Shown here piece by piece: positions 32,521-45,990 of a stretch of 64,000 nt of DNA. The stretch is from NCBI RefSeq assembly GCF_040869045.1, contig NC_090319.1:338624302-338688301 (forward strand). The letters run 5' to 3'. The notes under the pieces are model-generated. The model searched no databases, had not been told where the DNA came from, and saw only the letters and a list, made by a program, of their open reading frames with translations. This DNA is from Eurosta solidaginis. Lineage: Eukaryota; Arthropoda; Insecta; Diptera; Tephritidae. Position 1 is the first letter of the stretch; each line of letters starts with the position of its first letter. The translations under genes and the position numbers were made by a program.

Positions 32521-34846
32521 CATCTTTCCTGCACTGAAGATACGCTTTAAAAACTATTTGCGCAGCTGAAAGGTTGTGGACATGTGACTTGACTTTTCCA
32601 TTGCATTTACTCTAGAGTTGCACCTAAGATCTTCTAAGCGTTCGAGAAGTTTGGCTTGCCTAGGAAAATAGCAAATACCATGCGCTCCACATACGCCGAT
32701 ATATCGACACCCTCAAAGTTAAAGGAAGAGATCTCCGCCCTTACTTTCATCTGATCGAGTCTCCGCCAAGAATGATCTCTCGGTCCAACGGTGTTGCGAT
32801 TTGGTGTTAGAAGTCTTCCTCCGTACAGGAGCACAAAAGTATTTGCCAATAGGTGCTGAGTCTGTATGATTCATTAGAATCTATATACCTACAAAGTATT
32901 TATTGGGTTAAATTGTACATTTTGACATTTATTTACATATCCAATTTTGGCAAAGGCAAATACCAGCACGTGCATTAAACATTGTACGAAATAACCACAC
33001 ATTCCCAATAAAAGCACAAATACCTTACCCACGAAAAAGAATAAGTGACAGTAAACTTGCGTGATTACAAAGTGGTCATAAAACATCCAAAAGCCACAGC
33101 CATTTCGCAAATGGAAGCCGAACAAAAGCAACACTTAACCATACAATTTGAATATTTTCGCAAAATTATGCATTCTGCGCACGCGCGCATGGCACACACG
33201 ACAGCGTAACAGAAGCACTTCGTATTTGTATATCTTAACATTACTTAACACTTAAAGTAAACCCTGTAATTGATTAACTGAATGCCTTAAATTTAAAAGA
33301 CTTAGGTTAAGAGGGCGTGGGTGGGTGTTACCCACACTTCTACTCGGAGACATTTTTGTCCATTGTGAGTGATACTTTACTCAAGTTTTGAGGTGTTGAT
33401 GCAAACTTTTTTGGCACTTTATGACATTAGTACATTTAATTATGGTACAGCGGGTACTACGGTATAGTGAATAATGTTGGCAATGTGCGGCTTTTCGTCT
33501 TGAAGCATTCAAGTTGAAGGCCATTGGATGATTCCCACCACATCACCATTTGACCTGGCAGATGTCGCTCGAGTAAAGTCCAAATTTCTTTGTCCAAGGT
33601 AAGGCATATTGGGTATACAATATCTGGATCTGTTGACTACTCTACTCGGCCCTTACAACTGGTCACTAAGAGCAATCTTCGACTTCGGATGTAACCTTGT
33701 AGTGAGAGAACATTTACCGCCACTACGTACATCAGAGCACTTCAATGTCTCCGAACACACAACTGACAGAGTGAAAAGTAACACGCTCTCTGGCAAAGAA
33801 CATGCTACATACGATCAAATAAAGCCCTATAATTCTCTCATCGAACCCGTTCTAATGTAAGGCTTGAAATCATATACGGTATAGATAGCAAATAGGATAT
33901 CCCCAAGTATGGGAGAGAAAAGTTCTCAGCAAGAAAAATGGTTCTTCTGATAAGGTCAACAGCACATATCTAAGGGGGTTTAATGGTGAGCTGTTCGAGC
34001 TTTACTGTTGTTGAAGCAAATACTTCTTTCAAACTTGCACCCGATAATGTTATCTGCTTAGTCCAAGTTGTACACAAGGCGGTCGTAAATTTGTCGGTGT
34101 AAAACTGGAGAGAATATGAGAAAAGTGTCTCATTTAATAGCATAGGCCTTCTATTAAGGGCCCTGGTCTGCATAGTCGTCGGTGCTATGTACATATTCAT
34201 TTGGGTCTTTATTGACCGACCAGCTCAACCTAACCTTCATGCGGCGGGCTGCAGCAAGTGACTTTTAGCGCTTGTATTAGACACTCTATTAGATGTAAAA
34301 TCAGCAAGTAGGTTTGGTTCTGGTGACGTTCAGTATTTGCCAAAATTACGATATTGTTTCATAATAAAGTTCCTGATGTTTTATTGCGATTTCTTCTCTA
34401 AAAGGACTCTGGTAAGGGTAAGGAACAATATATGTTAAATTAGTCTAAGATTTGTGGTGATCCTGTGGTTCTTCTAGGTGTTTATGAAGTTTAGCGCGTT
34501 GGTGATCCTAATGACGATGCCATGTTAATGACTTATTCTTCTTGGTTAACCAGTGAAACTTTGAAAACATGTACATATACGTGGGCGTAGTTATAACATC
34601 GGGACCCACTACTTTGGAACTTTGAGCGTTTTGTATGACTTTCGAAACATCTGATGGTAATGGGCACACGTTTTGTGCTTGTACACCTATCTAATGGCCC
34701 GTCACCTAACCTTCAATTACGAAGGATTTTCTTCAAAATGCCGCTAAATTGCGTTGGAGTATTTTTTCGGAATTCACGTTGCCTTGTCACCAAAAACTAT
34801 TTAAACTTTGTCTATAAGTTTTACAGGATTGAACAAAGTTGACTAG
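32521..34846. other. no gene recognised
   Basis: AT-rich DNA with short chance ORFs only. CTCAACCTAACCTTC near 34215 may be a worn LINE tail. Confidence 0.4.
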
Positions 34847-35880
34847 CCGAGGGGCTGCAGCAAAGGCGGTGGTTGTTGTTATTGTTGTAGCAGTGCTTCG
34901 CCCCATCCAATAGGTGCGAACGATCACACATTGTTATCAATGCCCTCTATCGGGAGTCCAAGGAAACTTGCAGTTTCAACAGGGTTGGACCATAGTGAGA
35001 TGTGTGATAGAGGCGTTGGTTCTACTTTGCAATTGAAGAGATGGTTGGTGTCATGTGGGGACACATTGCAAGCAGGGCATACATTTTGTATGTCGGGGTT
35101 GATTAGGAATAGGTAAGAGTTTAACCTGTTACTGTACCCAAATCGAAGTTGAGCCAGAGTGACGCACATTTCCTTGGGGAGAGTGCATTCCTCTTCTGCG
35201 AGTTTTGTGTAGTTTTCTTTAAGAACTGGATTCGCCGGGCAATTTCCTGACATAGAGGTCCGACGCCTGTTTGTGGATATCACTGAAGACCCGCTTCTGA
35301 TTTTTTGCTTCATACGGGTGTGTTCTCAGGTGCCGTATTTCCTCATATTGATTACGAATATGACCCCTTAAGCCCCTGGGAGGTGTAGCCTCGTCAATCA
35401 GATGTCTGTTGGGATATCCATGTTTATGGGTATTCAGCAGAAACTGTTTGTTCAGCATTTCATTTCTCTATTATGTAGGTGGTGTTCTGGGACATAAGAC
35501 GACAGCCCGTAGCGGTTCTGAGGGCAGTATTTTGGCAGGCTTGTATTTTCTTCCAGTGAGTAACCTTTAGGCTGGGCGACCATATCGGTGATGCGTAGCA
35601 TGCAATCGGGCGGCCACTTGCTTTTTAAGTAGTAATGAGTGCCAAGTGCTGCAAGAGGTTTGAGTTTTTTTTTACGGCTGTGCTTTTAGGAACAATTGCG
35701 GTTACATGCTCTCCAAAATGAAGATCCTGATCGAACGTCACACCCAAGATTTTTGGGTGTAAGGAAGTCGGTAGCGTAATGCCATCGACGTGGTTGTTAA
35801 TATGGTCGACATTTGGCGCGTGCCCATGCAATTCGATATTTCTACTTTTCACAGTAAAGAGATTGAAGCCATGAGAAGGC
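34847..35880 (-). mobile_element. jockey-like retrotransposon 3' part
   Basis: Minus-strand frames give, in order, HPKILGVTFDQDLHFGEHV (end of RT), ATPPRGLRGHIRNQYEEIR, VTLAQLRFGYSNRLNSYLF, CPACNVSPHDTNHLFNC and SLWSNPVETASFLGLPIEG. This is the typical end of a jockey-type ORF2. A CAA-rich tail (CTACAACAATAACAACAACC on the minus strand) closes it near 34860-34890. It is frameshifted and 5'-truncated. Confidence 0.85.
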
Positions 35881-36179
35881 GCGGTGAGAACTTTTGGCCC
35901 TGTTGGGTTTGAGAAACAGCGGATGTTTGGTCCAACGTGCTGGGGGAAAGATTAAAAGAGGTACACTGAGGCGCGGGTCGCATGGAAACTACAAACGTTT
36001 TAAGAAACTACAGGTTAAACGAGTATTGGAATCAAAAACGCCGGAGCAAATATCCTTTGAATTTGACAGACTATCAAGAATGTGACCGCTTTAGATATGT
36101 GTTTCCGGTAGGCGCAAACGGTTCCAATTTCTTATTTTGACCCGGGGTTAGATTTAATACCTAATTACCTTAAAAGTAG

Positions 36180-37150
36180 CTATATACCGAAGTCTTAGGC
36201 CTCTCACGTATCACCTAAGTACTTCAGACCAGTTTCCCGTCGTTTCTCCCAAAAAAGTTGGAGCCGCTTATTAATCTGTATATACGTGATAGGATTCCCC
36301 TGCAAATAGAGTGGGTCCCTAGAGCATACAAAATTTGCTCATGGTGCCGTTTTAACAAAGTCAGATTGGCATTCAATTTCTGTACTGTTTAACCGGTTCC
36401 CAGATGGGTCGAAGTTCGATGGAAGGAAGAATTGAAGGAGGAGTTTTCTGCCAGGAGCTCGACGAAAGCCACAAATTGAACCTGCCTGATCACTTCAGCG
36501 TCTTCCAAACTGAAATTGCTGATATTAAGGATTCCATGGAAGGGATGCTGTGCAGTGCTACCACGGTTAGAGAATTCAATATCTACTCCGATAAAAAAGC
36601 TGTTGTTAAGTTCTTAAGTAGTTCATCTGTCGTGCGATCGAGGGTGTTATGGGAATACCTGACCTCGCAAGAGGTGCGTCGAACTTTTATAATATTAATA
36701 CCCTCTGAACTTCGAGACATAACAATATACCTGACAGCTGTCACACAGATCTCATAGCGTGCATAGGTACAACTGAAACGAATATAGATGGAAATTACGG
36801 ATTACCCCCGGCCACCTGCGGTCTGCTCCTCTGTAGATGGGCCTCAAGTGACATAAGCAAACGCTGGGCAGTCAGTGCCTCTTGACGGGTAGCGAGATCC
36901 GGAAGTGGATAGTAAGTGGCCTGCAGAAATTATTGGGTTCGCCAAGGCTTATCTATCGCAGAGTGATTACGGTGATTTCGATCAGACACTATCTTATTGA
37001 AGACCACGTGGTACGTCTCAACATATTGAAAAACCGCTCTTGCTGCAGATACATGTAGTATGACGAGGTTAATGTTCAGATTTTGTCAGAACTAGGCTAA
37101 ATATTTCGGTCTCTGCTCCCTAGGATCTTCGAAGAACTTATCTAGGGTCG
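36180..37150 (+). mobile_element. R1/LOA-like retrotransposon relic with RNase H
   Basis: A short RT trace near 36185-36270 (YIPKS, SPKYFRPVS) is followed by an RNase H domain at 36404-36757 with GRIEGGVFCQELDESHKLNL, DHFSVFQTEIADIKDSME and EFNIYSDKKAVVKFL. The second catalytic Asp context (IYSD) is kept. Downstream the text decays. Much of the RT is deleted. From 37151 to 37684 nothing is recognised. Confidence 0.7.
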
Positions 37151-37691
37151 AGAATGGTCTTATTCGAAAGTAAATCGTTGTGAAGTAACGGTTCTATAAA
37201 TAGCTGTAGCTAATGTCCCCGTTACTTTAAATGGTATCACAACGGATTTTCCTATTGTTCAAATGAGCTTCCCCTGCCGGCGTAGCTACCAATCAACCTA
37301 ATATACGGAGGAGTGGGTATTAAGCTATCACGGTGCGAGGAGGTGCTCTCAGAATGCAAGTTTTTAAATTTGCAAATTAAATAAACGTTGATCGAGAAGA
37401 AAGCCGGAGTTACTGCGTTACGTAACATAGGCTGTTGTGGGAAGTGCCCGTTGATGCCTAATAACCTTTTCATTTAATATATCCTGAGATTATATGTCCC
37501 ACTGGTTTTCTTACTAGCCGTTGATTGGGACTTATTAGCCCATCGGTATCAATTACACAAATATAAAGTCTGTTTTCCCATTTTTGCACACCAACGGGAT
37601 ACGAGTACTTGCCCCTTTTTTGTGGTCTAAAACATACCGACTGAACAATGGTAGTTGCCAAAATATAACTGTAAAATGTATAGACTCATTT

Positions 37692-38054
37692 GTAAGGCGC
37701 GATAACCTCCAAAGAGATCTAAGGCCGAGCTTCTCTTCCAATTTGCGTCGTGCTCCTCTTGATTTTCCCTACAAATTGGCCGGACGGGACCTACATGTTT
37801 TATGCCGAATCCGAACGGCATCTGTAAGGCAGATACAGGCAAGGCAGTTTTCACTGACAGCTTTTCATGGCAGATATACACTCGGAGCGCTTGCCAAACA
37901 CTACCGAGGGGCGACCCCGCTTAGAAATTTTTTTTTTTTTTTTTTAATTGAAAAACCTTATTTCTAGAATTTTGATGTTGCTTTGCCCGGGTTGCGAACC
38001 CAGGGCATACGGTGTGGTAGGCGAAACACGCTACCATCACACCACGGTGGCCGC
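37692..38054 (-). mobile_element. tRNA-derived SINE (minus strand)
   Basis: Flanked by CTCATTT (37685-37691 and 38055-38061). On the minus strand the head is GGCGGCCACCGTGGTGTGAT (A-box-like GTGTGATGGTAGCG) and then GGGTTCGCAACCCGGG (B-box-like). A body with AGCGGGGTCGCCCC and TCGGATTCGGCATAAAAC follows, ending CTTAGATCTCTTTGGAGG and GCGCC. ORFs across it are artefacts. Confidence 0.85.
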
Positions 38055-38061
38055 CTCATTT

Positions 38062-40469
38062 AATAAACCAAAAACAGCTGACAGTAAAGGGCAAAAACTT
38101 ATAATTACAAATGGGAAGCTTCCCATTGCTTACTTAAATTAGGCGCGAATTGCGATTTTTTTTTTTAATTTTTGGGATATATGATGCCCATGGTAGTGAA
38201 AGGGTTAAGACATGGTGTTCAGAGGTGACCATCTCATGCGCTTAAATTATTAAATTGAAATAGTTATGCTTGGTTTTTATTGGATCAAAATGACTGACAT
38301 CAAGAACTGTCTCAAGCTGACCCGCTGGTCAGTTGGGGTCAAAAGCGTTTCAATTACGCCAGGTTACTGACTTGAAGTCGATTAAGCTGTAGTCAAAACC
38401 CAGGCTTATATTTTGTGTTCATTTATTTCACAATCCATTTGATTCCGTTGGTTCACACACTTTGGTGTTATTTGCCTGTTGGAAAACGAAAATAAATAGC
38501 CAACATGTTAGCAAATGACACTTGAATGTCAAATTTGCCATACCGTTGGGCAATCGCGGTTTTCACTTATTGGTCAATTTAAATGTCACTGTTTAGTCAA
38601 GATGGGTGAAAAACGCATTTGCGGTTGTATGACAAGCCGTTTTCATTGATATTGCCAAGTTTATTGTCAAATTTGACCCTGTGAAAAAAATTTACTTGGC
38701 AATAAACTCTCCCTAGCGGATTCTATAAAATCGTTTATAATGTAGATATCAGATGCTTGTTAGAAAAGTGGGCTATTGTTAAAACCAACAACTGGGTATA
38801 TTATACTTGGTTGCACGAGATCCTCAATTTTCTTATGAAATTTTGTTTAGATTTGTTTTTGTAATTTATTATATCACTAGTCATACCGCATCTGTAATGA
38901 TGATCTCCCGCGTTTGACGCACGTTGATAAATGCAGCAACCATCGACGAGGAACCACGCAGGTGCAATTCCAAGTGCCAGCAACACAATGCTGTCAACAG
39001 CAATATTAACAATGACTCGAATGTGTTGTAGCAACCCAAGATGCTAACTGCCATGATAACGCTATTGCGGTATGATGCCTATGCTGCTGCTGCAATGAGC
39101 GATGTGTTAGCTTGGCGTGACCGTTGCTAATTAAACGCGTTCTTAGACTGGTTAAAGAGGCTGGCAAAGTTGTTGCAGAATGACATACTGCATTTGAGAT
39201 GATGACGACGACGACGTTGATGTGTAGCGCGTAACAAATTGCACGAATTGCATGAATGATAGAGCAGTGGCAGCCAGCTAACATACATTACCTTGACTAA
39301 CAGCAATTGCCAGCGTATGAGCTGCAGCAAAAGCTTAGTGTGTCGGCTGTGAGTGGAAAGCGGGTGGTTGGGAATTTAGTGAATTGTAATTTTGCTGCGG
39401 CGTGCTGATGTGATTCAAGGAAGCCTTAGCAATAATTTACGCAACTATTCTCTCGAATACGTTTGTCAAAAGTGAATTGAAAACGAATTAAAAAATAACG
39501 GTATTGACTTAAGCTTTTCGGGTCAAAGTGTAATACTAATCGCGGTACACAAAGTACATAACGCCACAATGGGTTGTATAAGCGCGCCGTATTCAGCGCA
39601 TTCCCGTTTATAATTATTATTTTTAATTTTTCACATTTTTATTGCTATTTATTGACTTTCTACGAATTATTTTGTCTTCGCACTTTCATTGTTGACAGTC
39701 GGCGGTACTTGTTTTATTTTTAATGCGCGCCCGCTCTACAAAAGGTGAAACATTCAATATTGTAATAAGCACTTATAAGGGTTTTCTGTATAAATCGAGT
39801 TATGCTGGCTTTGCGTTGCTAAAATTATTTTCGTGCGCGAATTGCTTGCTGGCCTTTTACTGACTGATTGCCTTAAAGTCGCGACTTTGGTATCCGCAAA
39901 AGCTTTCATAACGCTTCCATACAGCCCAGCTGCTGTGTAACGCTTCTCTTCTGCGTCGTGTTTATTTATGTGAAGCGCTCATCGAGAGGTTCGATGCGCA
40001 AATATATAAAATACAATGCCCCCTGTAATACCTCCACGCCGCACAGTGCGTAGTTTTACGCAAAATGTGTCCCAAAATCAAAGAACCCGACAGCGAATAA
40101 ATGAAGATTAATCGGCATTCAGTGGCGTTTGCTACTTCCTTGCGATTTTGGTTGCGTAGCGTAGAAAAACTCTTGTCTCTGTTTCGCAATAACTGACGCT
40201 ATTTGGGAGTACTAAAGAAGATCAAAAGGACCTCTACTTATATATAAGGACTCGCCCCTTTCCTTTGCTTTTACGGGAATTCCATAGCGCATTTGCGGTA
40301 TTTTTTGGACTATACAATTTTTTTGTAGAAACGCCAATACTTAGTGTAGAGGTTCTATATAAAAGAATGTTGGGGTAGGAAAGCAGATCCACTATCGCGA
40401 CCATGCTCAATCTTTCCTTAAATCTCATTCGACACTCTATGTATCTGAGTGCAAGATAAGTGATCATTC
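38062..40469. other. no gene recognised
   Basis: About 2.4 kb with no supported ORF or repeat. It is less repeat-like than its surroundings and could hold host regulatory DNA. Confidence 0.45.
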
Positions 40470-40800
40470 ATAAGCTATCATAGATATCCTCTAAGGGATG
40501 TCCAATAAAACTTAAAGTCTTAGCAGGGTTGGAATGAAGATTCACAGCTGGTAGTGACTATGGTTCCACATTACAATTGAAAATATGGTTGGTTTCAAGT
40601 GGGGACACATCTCATGCAGAACATACATTGCGTATATCGGCGTTGATTCTAGTTTACAGTATCCAAATCGAAGTTAAGCCAAAGTAACATGCATCTGCCT
40701 GGGAAATCTGCTCTCATCTAATGCTACTTTTGAGTTTGAACTCAGAGAATGGTGCTCGCCGGACATTTATCGATGGCCGTATCATTAATTTGTCTGTTTA
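40470..40800 (-). mobile_element. jockey-like retrotransposon 3' relic
   Basis: It aligns on the minus strand with 34925-35230 (CTCTAAGGGATGTCCAAT, GGTTGGTTTCAAGTGGGGAC, CAGAACATACATTGCG, AATCGAAGTTAAGCCAAAGT). It is heavily mutated. Confidence 0.65.
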
Positions 40801-40839
40801 GATGATCAACAGATTTGGACGATCCCTTTACCTTGCATT

Positions 40840-41020
40840 ACTTAAGGGCTTACGAGGTTTGCTGCGTCCTTTCATTATGATATGTGGTTGCAATGGCGCC
40901 TGTCTTGGTTCAATTAGCTCGCTATATAACTGTGTTACTATCACAAATCCTATAACTAAATTGTGCGCCTGGTTTGACACTCGCCACCTAAAAATGAGCT
41001 CCAATGACAAAGCAGAATAA
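40840..41020 (+). repeat. fragment related to the retroposon at 61451-61912
   Basis: Shares GGCGCCTGTCTTGGTTCAAT, AGCTCGCTATATAACTGTG, TTGTGCGCCTGG and CTCGCCACCTAAAAATGAGC with the end of the insertion inside the piggyBac element. From 41021 to 41563 nothing else is recognised. Confidence 0.5.
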
Positions 41021-41574
41021 GGCCACGCAAAAGGATTGAAGAAATATATGCAGTGCTGAGTGATCACGCAAAGGCGAAGGTCCATTATACAAGAAACGGG
41101 ATAAAAGGGACATGGCAGGTGGACAATATGGCCTTAAAATGGCGCAATAGTACACCGGATGAGGGAAATGCAAAACGTAGCCACGGTGATGGTTTTGTGG
41201 TGCTAAGAACCCTTCGCCACAATGTAATATTTCAATGATGTGAACTAGTATGTTGTAGCTACTCGCACAATAAAGTTTCATAACGGGTTGAGGGTATTTG
41301 ACTACGCCGCGTCACCATCATATGCAGTTCCATGTTACGGCATAAAATATACAATAAGCTACTCGGCCGCCTCTTGATTAAATACGAAGCAAAGTTGATT
41401 ACTTCGTGATCGACCATACCGCAGGGTTCTAGCGAGCCTCAATAAATAATTGGTATGATAAGGAATATCACGCCGCTTTTAAAAGAAGGACAGAGATTAC
41501 TGGCCTCGCTGTATACCAGAGCAAGCCCAACGGTGTGAGTAAGGTGAGCTGCAGATGCTGTTGATAGGAATAAA

Positions 41575-41936
41575 AAATAAATAAATAAAAGGCGCCATAA
41601 GCTCCGCAGAGATTTTAGGCCGATCTACTCTCTTCCAGTTTGCGTCGTGCTTCTTTTAATTTTTCCTACAAATTGGCGGGACGGGAGGTACCAGTTTTAC
41701 GCCAACTCAGAACGGCATCTGCAAGGCAGATGAGTTTTCACTGAGAAGCTTTTCATGGTAGAAATACACCCGAAGTGCTCGCCAAACACTGCCGAGGGGC
41801 GACCTCGCTTAGTAAAATTTTCTTCTAATTCAAAAAACTTGTTTCTAAAATTTTGATGTTGCTTTGCCCGTGGCGTGAACAAACGAGATTCGGTGTGGTA
41901 GGTGAAGCACGCTACCATCACACCACAGCGGCTGCC
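41575..41936 (-). mobile_element. tRNA-derived SINE (minus strand)
   Basis: Target duplication GATAGGAATAA at 41564-41574 and 41937-41947. Same family and orientation as 37692-38054; the B-box region is mutated (TTGTTCACGCCACGG on the minus strand). Only short chance ORFs lie from 41948 to 43460. Confidence 0.85.
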
Positions 41937-43462
41937 GATAGGAATAATGCCAGAAAATTCGATGCTAAGGTTGAACTAGTTCCTACACAGAAACGGGCGT
42001 ATTGGGAACCGGCGCACATAGTGCACTTAATTTTTATATAGCAAGGAAGATGATGAAGCCAAAACTTATTCCCTGATTACTAAATATTTGTTCAGCCATT
42101 CGACTATATGAAGTGAGACTGATAATATTCCGGCTAAAAGCTAATAGAGCGTAATAAATCGACGGAATACCGAAAAAGTGTTCAAACATGGCGTTCAAGT
42201 GTGGGTAAGGAGGATGAATAAGTTCTCTAAATGACTTATTTTTTCATGCGCTTCCTTAAATTTTGAGTTCTTTCTTGTAAATATCCCACTGTGCGCCGCT
42301 GCGCAATCGCTTTAGCTCACATCGAAAGACTCGGCGTATATCTGTATGTATCGCGCTGTACGTTTAATTCATAAACTCAATTATTTGCTGTTTACATTAT
42401 TCGCATTCATCGATTTTCAATGAGCATCGAGCACAGCAGAGTTCCCGGTTCAAGCAGTTAACCGGCTTGTGCTGCGCACAACTTAGCGGTGACTCAAGCA
42501 CGTGAGTTTTTACTGTCACTTCTACATTTGTTCAACTTAATGCGCTTACAATTGTCAACATGGATGTGTTAATTATTAAAGCTTTATGATGTCTCTGGTT
42601 TAACCATTGGTCATGCACATGTACTCCACTACTCTTATGAGAAGGATCGGGGTTTGGGCGGGTGATAACATGCGAGTACTCCTCGTCCGAGTTGTGTTTA
42701 ATAATGACTTGTTGTCTGCCTGATGGTAATTTTAACTCTCAGCATGTCACAACTGCAAGTTGCTTAGGATGCGCTTACTATTCGTCGTTGTCCATAGACT
42801 TTACGCACTGACACATTGACTCAATAACACAGTTTTACACGGTTTAGTCTCTTTGACGCATGCGTTTTGTTGGTGGGGTTGATTGAACGTTTGTTTACTT
42901 GCCGACAGTTTATTTAAACCGTTTAATGCATATCATTAAAAATTTATGTACGTAAATTAATTGCATCGGTAAACTTACATACATACATAAATAAAAGCAA
43001 AACTTATGACATTTATTAAGTGGCACACAAAGTTATTAAACATTTTCCTGCGCTCGTTCCCGCCTAATTCCGGTTTGGAACCATTTTTGTGCGTAAGCAA
43101 GATTTACTTGTGAATCATTCATTAAATTTGTGTTTTTATGCCAGAACTGCTACGCAACTTAGGCCATGTTATGAGATACTTTGGCCCAGAAAGTATTCAT
43201 ACCCGTACCAAGATATGAAAGCTTCACGCCGCGGGAAGCATCAAGTGCAGCCCGAGTTACTTTCCATTGATGTTTCCACGAAAATAGTATAATATGATTC
43301 TTATTATTTGTTTTTTTTTTTTTTTTTGATTGGCGGCTAACCGCCTGCACGAGTTTGATCGAAACGAAGCGAAGTACATAGATGATGCCAACTTCTTCGT
43401 ACTTTTTCTTTCCCACCGCATTGCGGAAGAACCATATTACGAAGATGGGGCATCAACATTCA

Positions 43463-43810
43463 ATGTAAGGCGCGATAACCTCCGAAGAGATCTAAGGCCG
43501 AGCTTCTCTTCCAATTTGCGTCGTGCTCCTCTTGATTTTTCCCTACAAATTGGCCGGACGGGACATACATGCTTTATGCCGACTCCGAACGGCATCTGCA
43601 AGGCAGATGAGTTTTCACTGAGAGCTTTTCATGGCAGAAATACAATCGGAGCGCTTGCCAGACAATGCCGAGGGGCGACCCCGCTTAGACAAATTTTCTT
43701 CTAATTGAAAAATCTTATTTCTAAAATTTTGATGTTGCTTTACCCGGGAGTTGAACCCAGGGCATACGGTCTGATAGGCGGAGCACGCTACCATCACACC
43801 ACGGTGGCCG
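43463..43810 (-). mobile_element. tRNA-derived SINE (minus strand)
   Basis: A well-preserved copy running from TAAGGCGCGATAACCTCCG to CACCACGGTGGCCG. On the minus strand it has TGGTGTGATGGTAGCG and GGGTTCAACTCCCGGG, close to A and B boxes. A poly-T run and GGCGGCTAACCGCC lie just before it near 43310-43345. Confidence 0.8.
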
Positions 43811-43880
43811 TAATTGGTACTTGCACGTTAAATCTTTTCAAACATGTTTTTTTTTTTTCAGTCTTTGTAAAAGAAAACTA

Positions 43881-44107
43881 AAAATAAAATAAATAAACGC
43901 AAGGCGCGATACCCTACAAAGAGATTTTAGGCCGAGTTTCTCTTCTAATTTGCATCGTGCTACGTTTTAATTTTTCCTACATTATGCCAACTCCGAACGG
44001 CATCTGCAAGGCGGATGAATTTCTCAGTGTTGCTTTGATCGGGAGTTGAACCCACGATCTTCGGTGTCGTAGGCGGAGCACGCTACCACCACTACACGGC
44101 GGCCGCA
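43881..44107 (-). mobile_element. internally deleted tRNA-derived SINE
   Basis: Target duplication TAAAAGAAAACTA at 43868-43880 and 44108-44120. The central part between the TTTTCCTAC and ATGCCAACTCCGAACGG blocks and the AT-rich middle are deleted. Confidence 0.85.
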
Positions 44108-44577
44108 TAAAAGAAAACTATTGCTTTTTTTAATCGGTCTGTTGTTTTTTACTTTACACTATACCACCTTTTCTAATTGGCACTTGACCATCTAAATGGT
44201 TTTAAGTAGTCCAGTCTGATAATTTATGTCATTCTCTTTATTCATCCCAATAATAAGCACCAATTATCAACACAACATCCAGATCTTTTGGTATGTCCAT
44301 GGGAATACATAATGCGCTGGAGTATGTAAGATTATGTTTACAGATTGTGAATTTCCTGGCTGGGCCCCCGTTGGGGGCACATTTGCCCAATCAAGTGTTT
44401 CCTAATTAGATTTTAATGAACCATTTGCATCATGATATGAAATTAAGTAGGAGCAAAAGATCCCTTTCTTACCTGCACCATGCTGTCGAAAATGCGTGCG
44501 CACACACATCTGAGTCATTTTTTTTTTGGAGTCCTGCTTATTGGCAGTTGAAGTGATGAATCGACTCCTCATTCTTC

Positions 44578-45990
44578 TCACCCTGTGATTTTCTGTACAG
44601 GGAGTTTGTTGGTGTATACCATCTGTATAATAGCACTATGACCTGCGATGACACTCGTAAGGACCATCATTGCAGATTTGCTTAGTTTGTGCTGGAAGGC
44701 TCCTCTCTTATCTAAACGCCACCATATGAACTTTGACACTTCCCAATAATCCATGTTAGTCCACAGCAAATTCGTTGCTCTTATAGTGTAATCCTTGATT
44801 TCCCTAAGGAGGTAGTCCAGCGGTGATTGTACGGAACTATCGCCCTCGTTTACATTCAGTTCGGAACCTTTCCTGGCCATCCCAGCAGCAAATTTATTAT
44901 ATATTCAATATAACTGTGCCCCGGAATCCCATGAAAAGAAGACATTGACATTAAATAGTTGCATTCAAATGCCTTGAATGTAACCTAAATGTAGACGCGG
45001 TAACCTCCGAAGAGATTTAAGGTAGAGTTTTCTTCAGATTCGTGTCGTGCTCCTTTTAATTTTTCCTAAAAATTGGTGAGACGGGGCCTACTTGTTTAAC
45101 GCCGACTTTGAACGGCACCTGCAAGGCAGATAAGTGTTCACTGAGAACTTTTCATGGCAGAAATTCACTCGGAGTGATTGCCAATCACTGCCGAAGGGCA
45201 ACCGCGCTTAGAAAAACTGTCTTCTAAGGTAGCCTCGCTGTCAAAAAAATCGTCATTGCCATGGTTTTGGGACTACTGTTCTGGGGCAATCTATCTACAA
45301 CAAAGGTCCCCCCCTGAAGGACACTGCAAGAGTGAGGAAGAAATACTGATTGTCCCGACTGTGAAGACTGCAATGCCCCTACTTCTGTCTTGTGTCTAGG
45401 CCCTGATCCCATTCCTCTCACGAAGGATATCTTATGTTCTGTTGAAGTCAATAATTATTCCTAGATATTTGATTTAGGAAGAGAGATTTTTTGTTGTGCC
45501 GTGCAGTTTCCGCAAGTTGAATAAGGCGCCGTTTGATTTTCTAGTGAAGAGAATGAGCTCGGTTTTTTTTTTTTGAGATTCACTTCATCCAGTTTTGTCC
45601 AGCCCTCCGCGAAATGCCACAAATGGCCAAATGCATGAGTTCACTGGAGGTGAATTTTCCTGTGAGATGTCGTCAGTGTATGTATGTATATGTCTACCTT
45701 CTTCTTCTTTCTTCTTGTAAAAATAAATAAAATCGGCGATTACAATATTGATGGAACTTTGTCGGATATTTATCCAGTACGTTCGGGAAACTATCACCAT
45801 TCAGGTATATATTAGGCGACAACATGCCTCCCTGAGGAATACCCCTGATAGTCATTCTACGTACCGAGCCTGCGGCAGAAGTCGCATATACCTCTCAGCA
45901 TAGAACCAATTCACACAAGTGCCCTGCGTATGGTCTCTCTTTTAACATTGTGGATAGCATAGTCAAGGTGGAGAAAGTTTACCACGATTT
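44578..45990 (-). mobile_element. R1/LOA-like retrotransposon relic, split by a SINE
   Basis: Read on the minus strand from 45990: RT traces (LDYAIHNVKRETI, then RGIPQGG in shifted frames near 45830), an RNase H trace LPHSCSVLQGG near 45300, and after the SINE at 44993-45235 the RNase H end MARKGSELNVNEGD with IRATNLLWTN and LDKRGAFQHKLSK. The order of domains fits one decayed ORF2. From 44121 to 44577 nothing is recognised. Confidence 0.6.
44993..45235 (-). mobile_element. truncated tRNA-derived SINE inside the R1-like relic
   Basis: Covers the tail half of the SINE (GTAGACGCGGTAACCTCCG to GCTTAGAAAAACTG) and lacks the tRNA-like head. Confidence 0.7.

Noticed and set aside
32889..33134. Hydrophobic minus-strand ORF with a GTAAGG donor as lipase 3 exon 1
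   Set aside because: The distance is large, and the residues before the donor do not resemble those of lipases 1 and 2.
33609..33860. 83-codon plus-strand ORF
   Set aside because: No motif and no neighbours that support it; length is within chance expectation.
37584..37967. ORFs of about 120 codons here and at 43330-43704
   Set aside because: They cover SINE copies, and similar peptides recur at each copy.
39006..39330. Minus-strand ORFs with hydrophobic starts as a possible missing lipase 3 exon
   Set aside because: No signal-peptide exon with a phase-0 donor in the right frame could be defined.
43740..43810. tRNA gene suggested by A-box and B-box-like motifs
   Set aside because: No cloverleaf with an anticodon arm can be folded by eye; it is the head of the tRNA-derived SINE.
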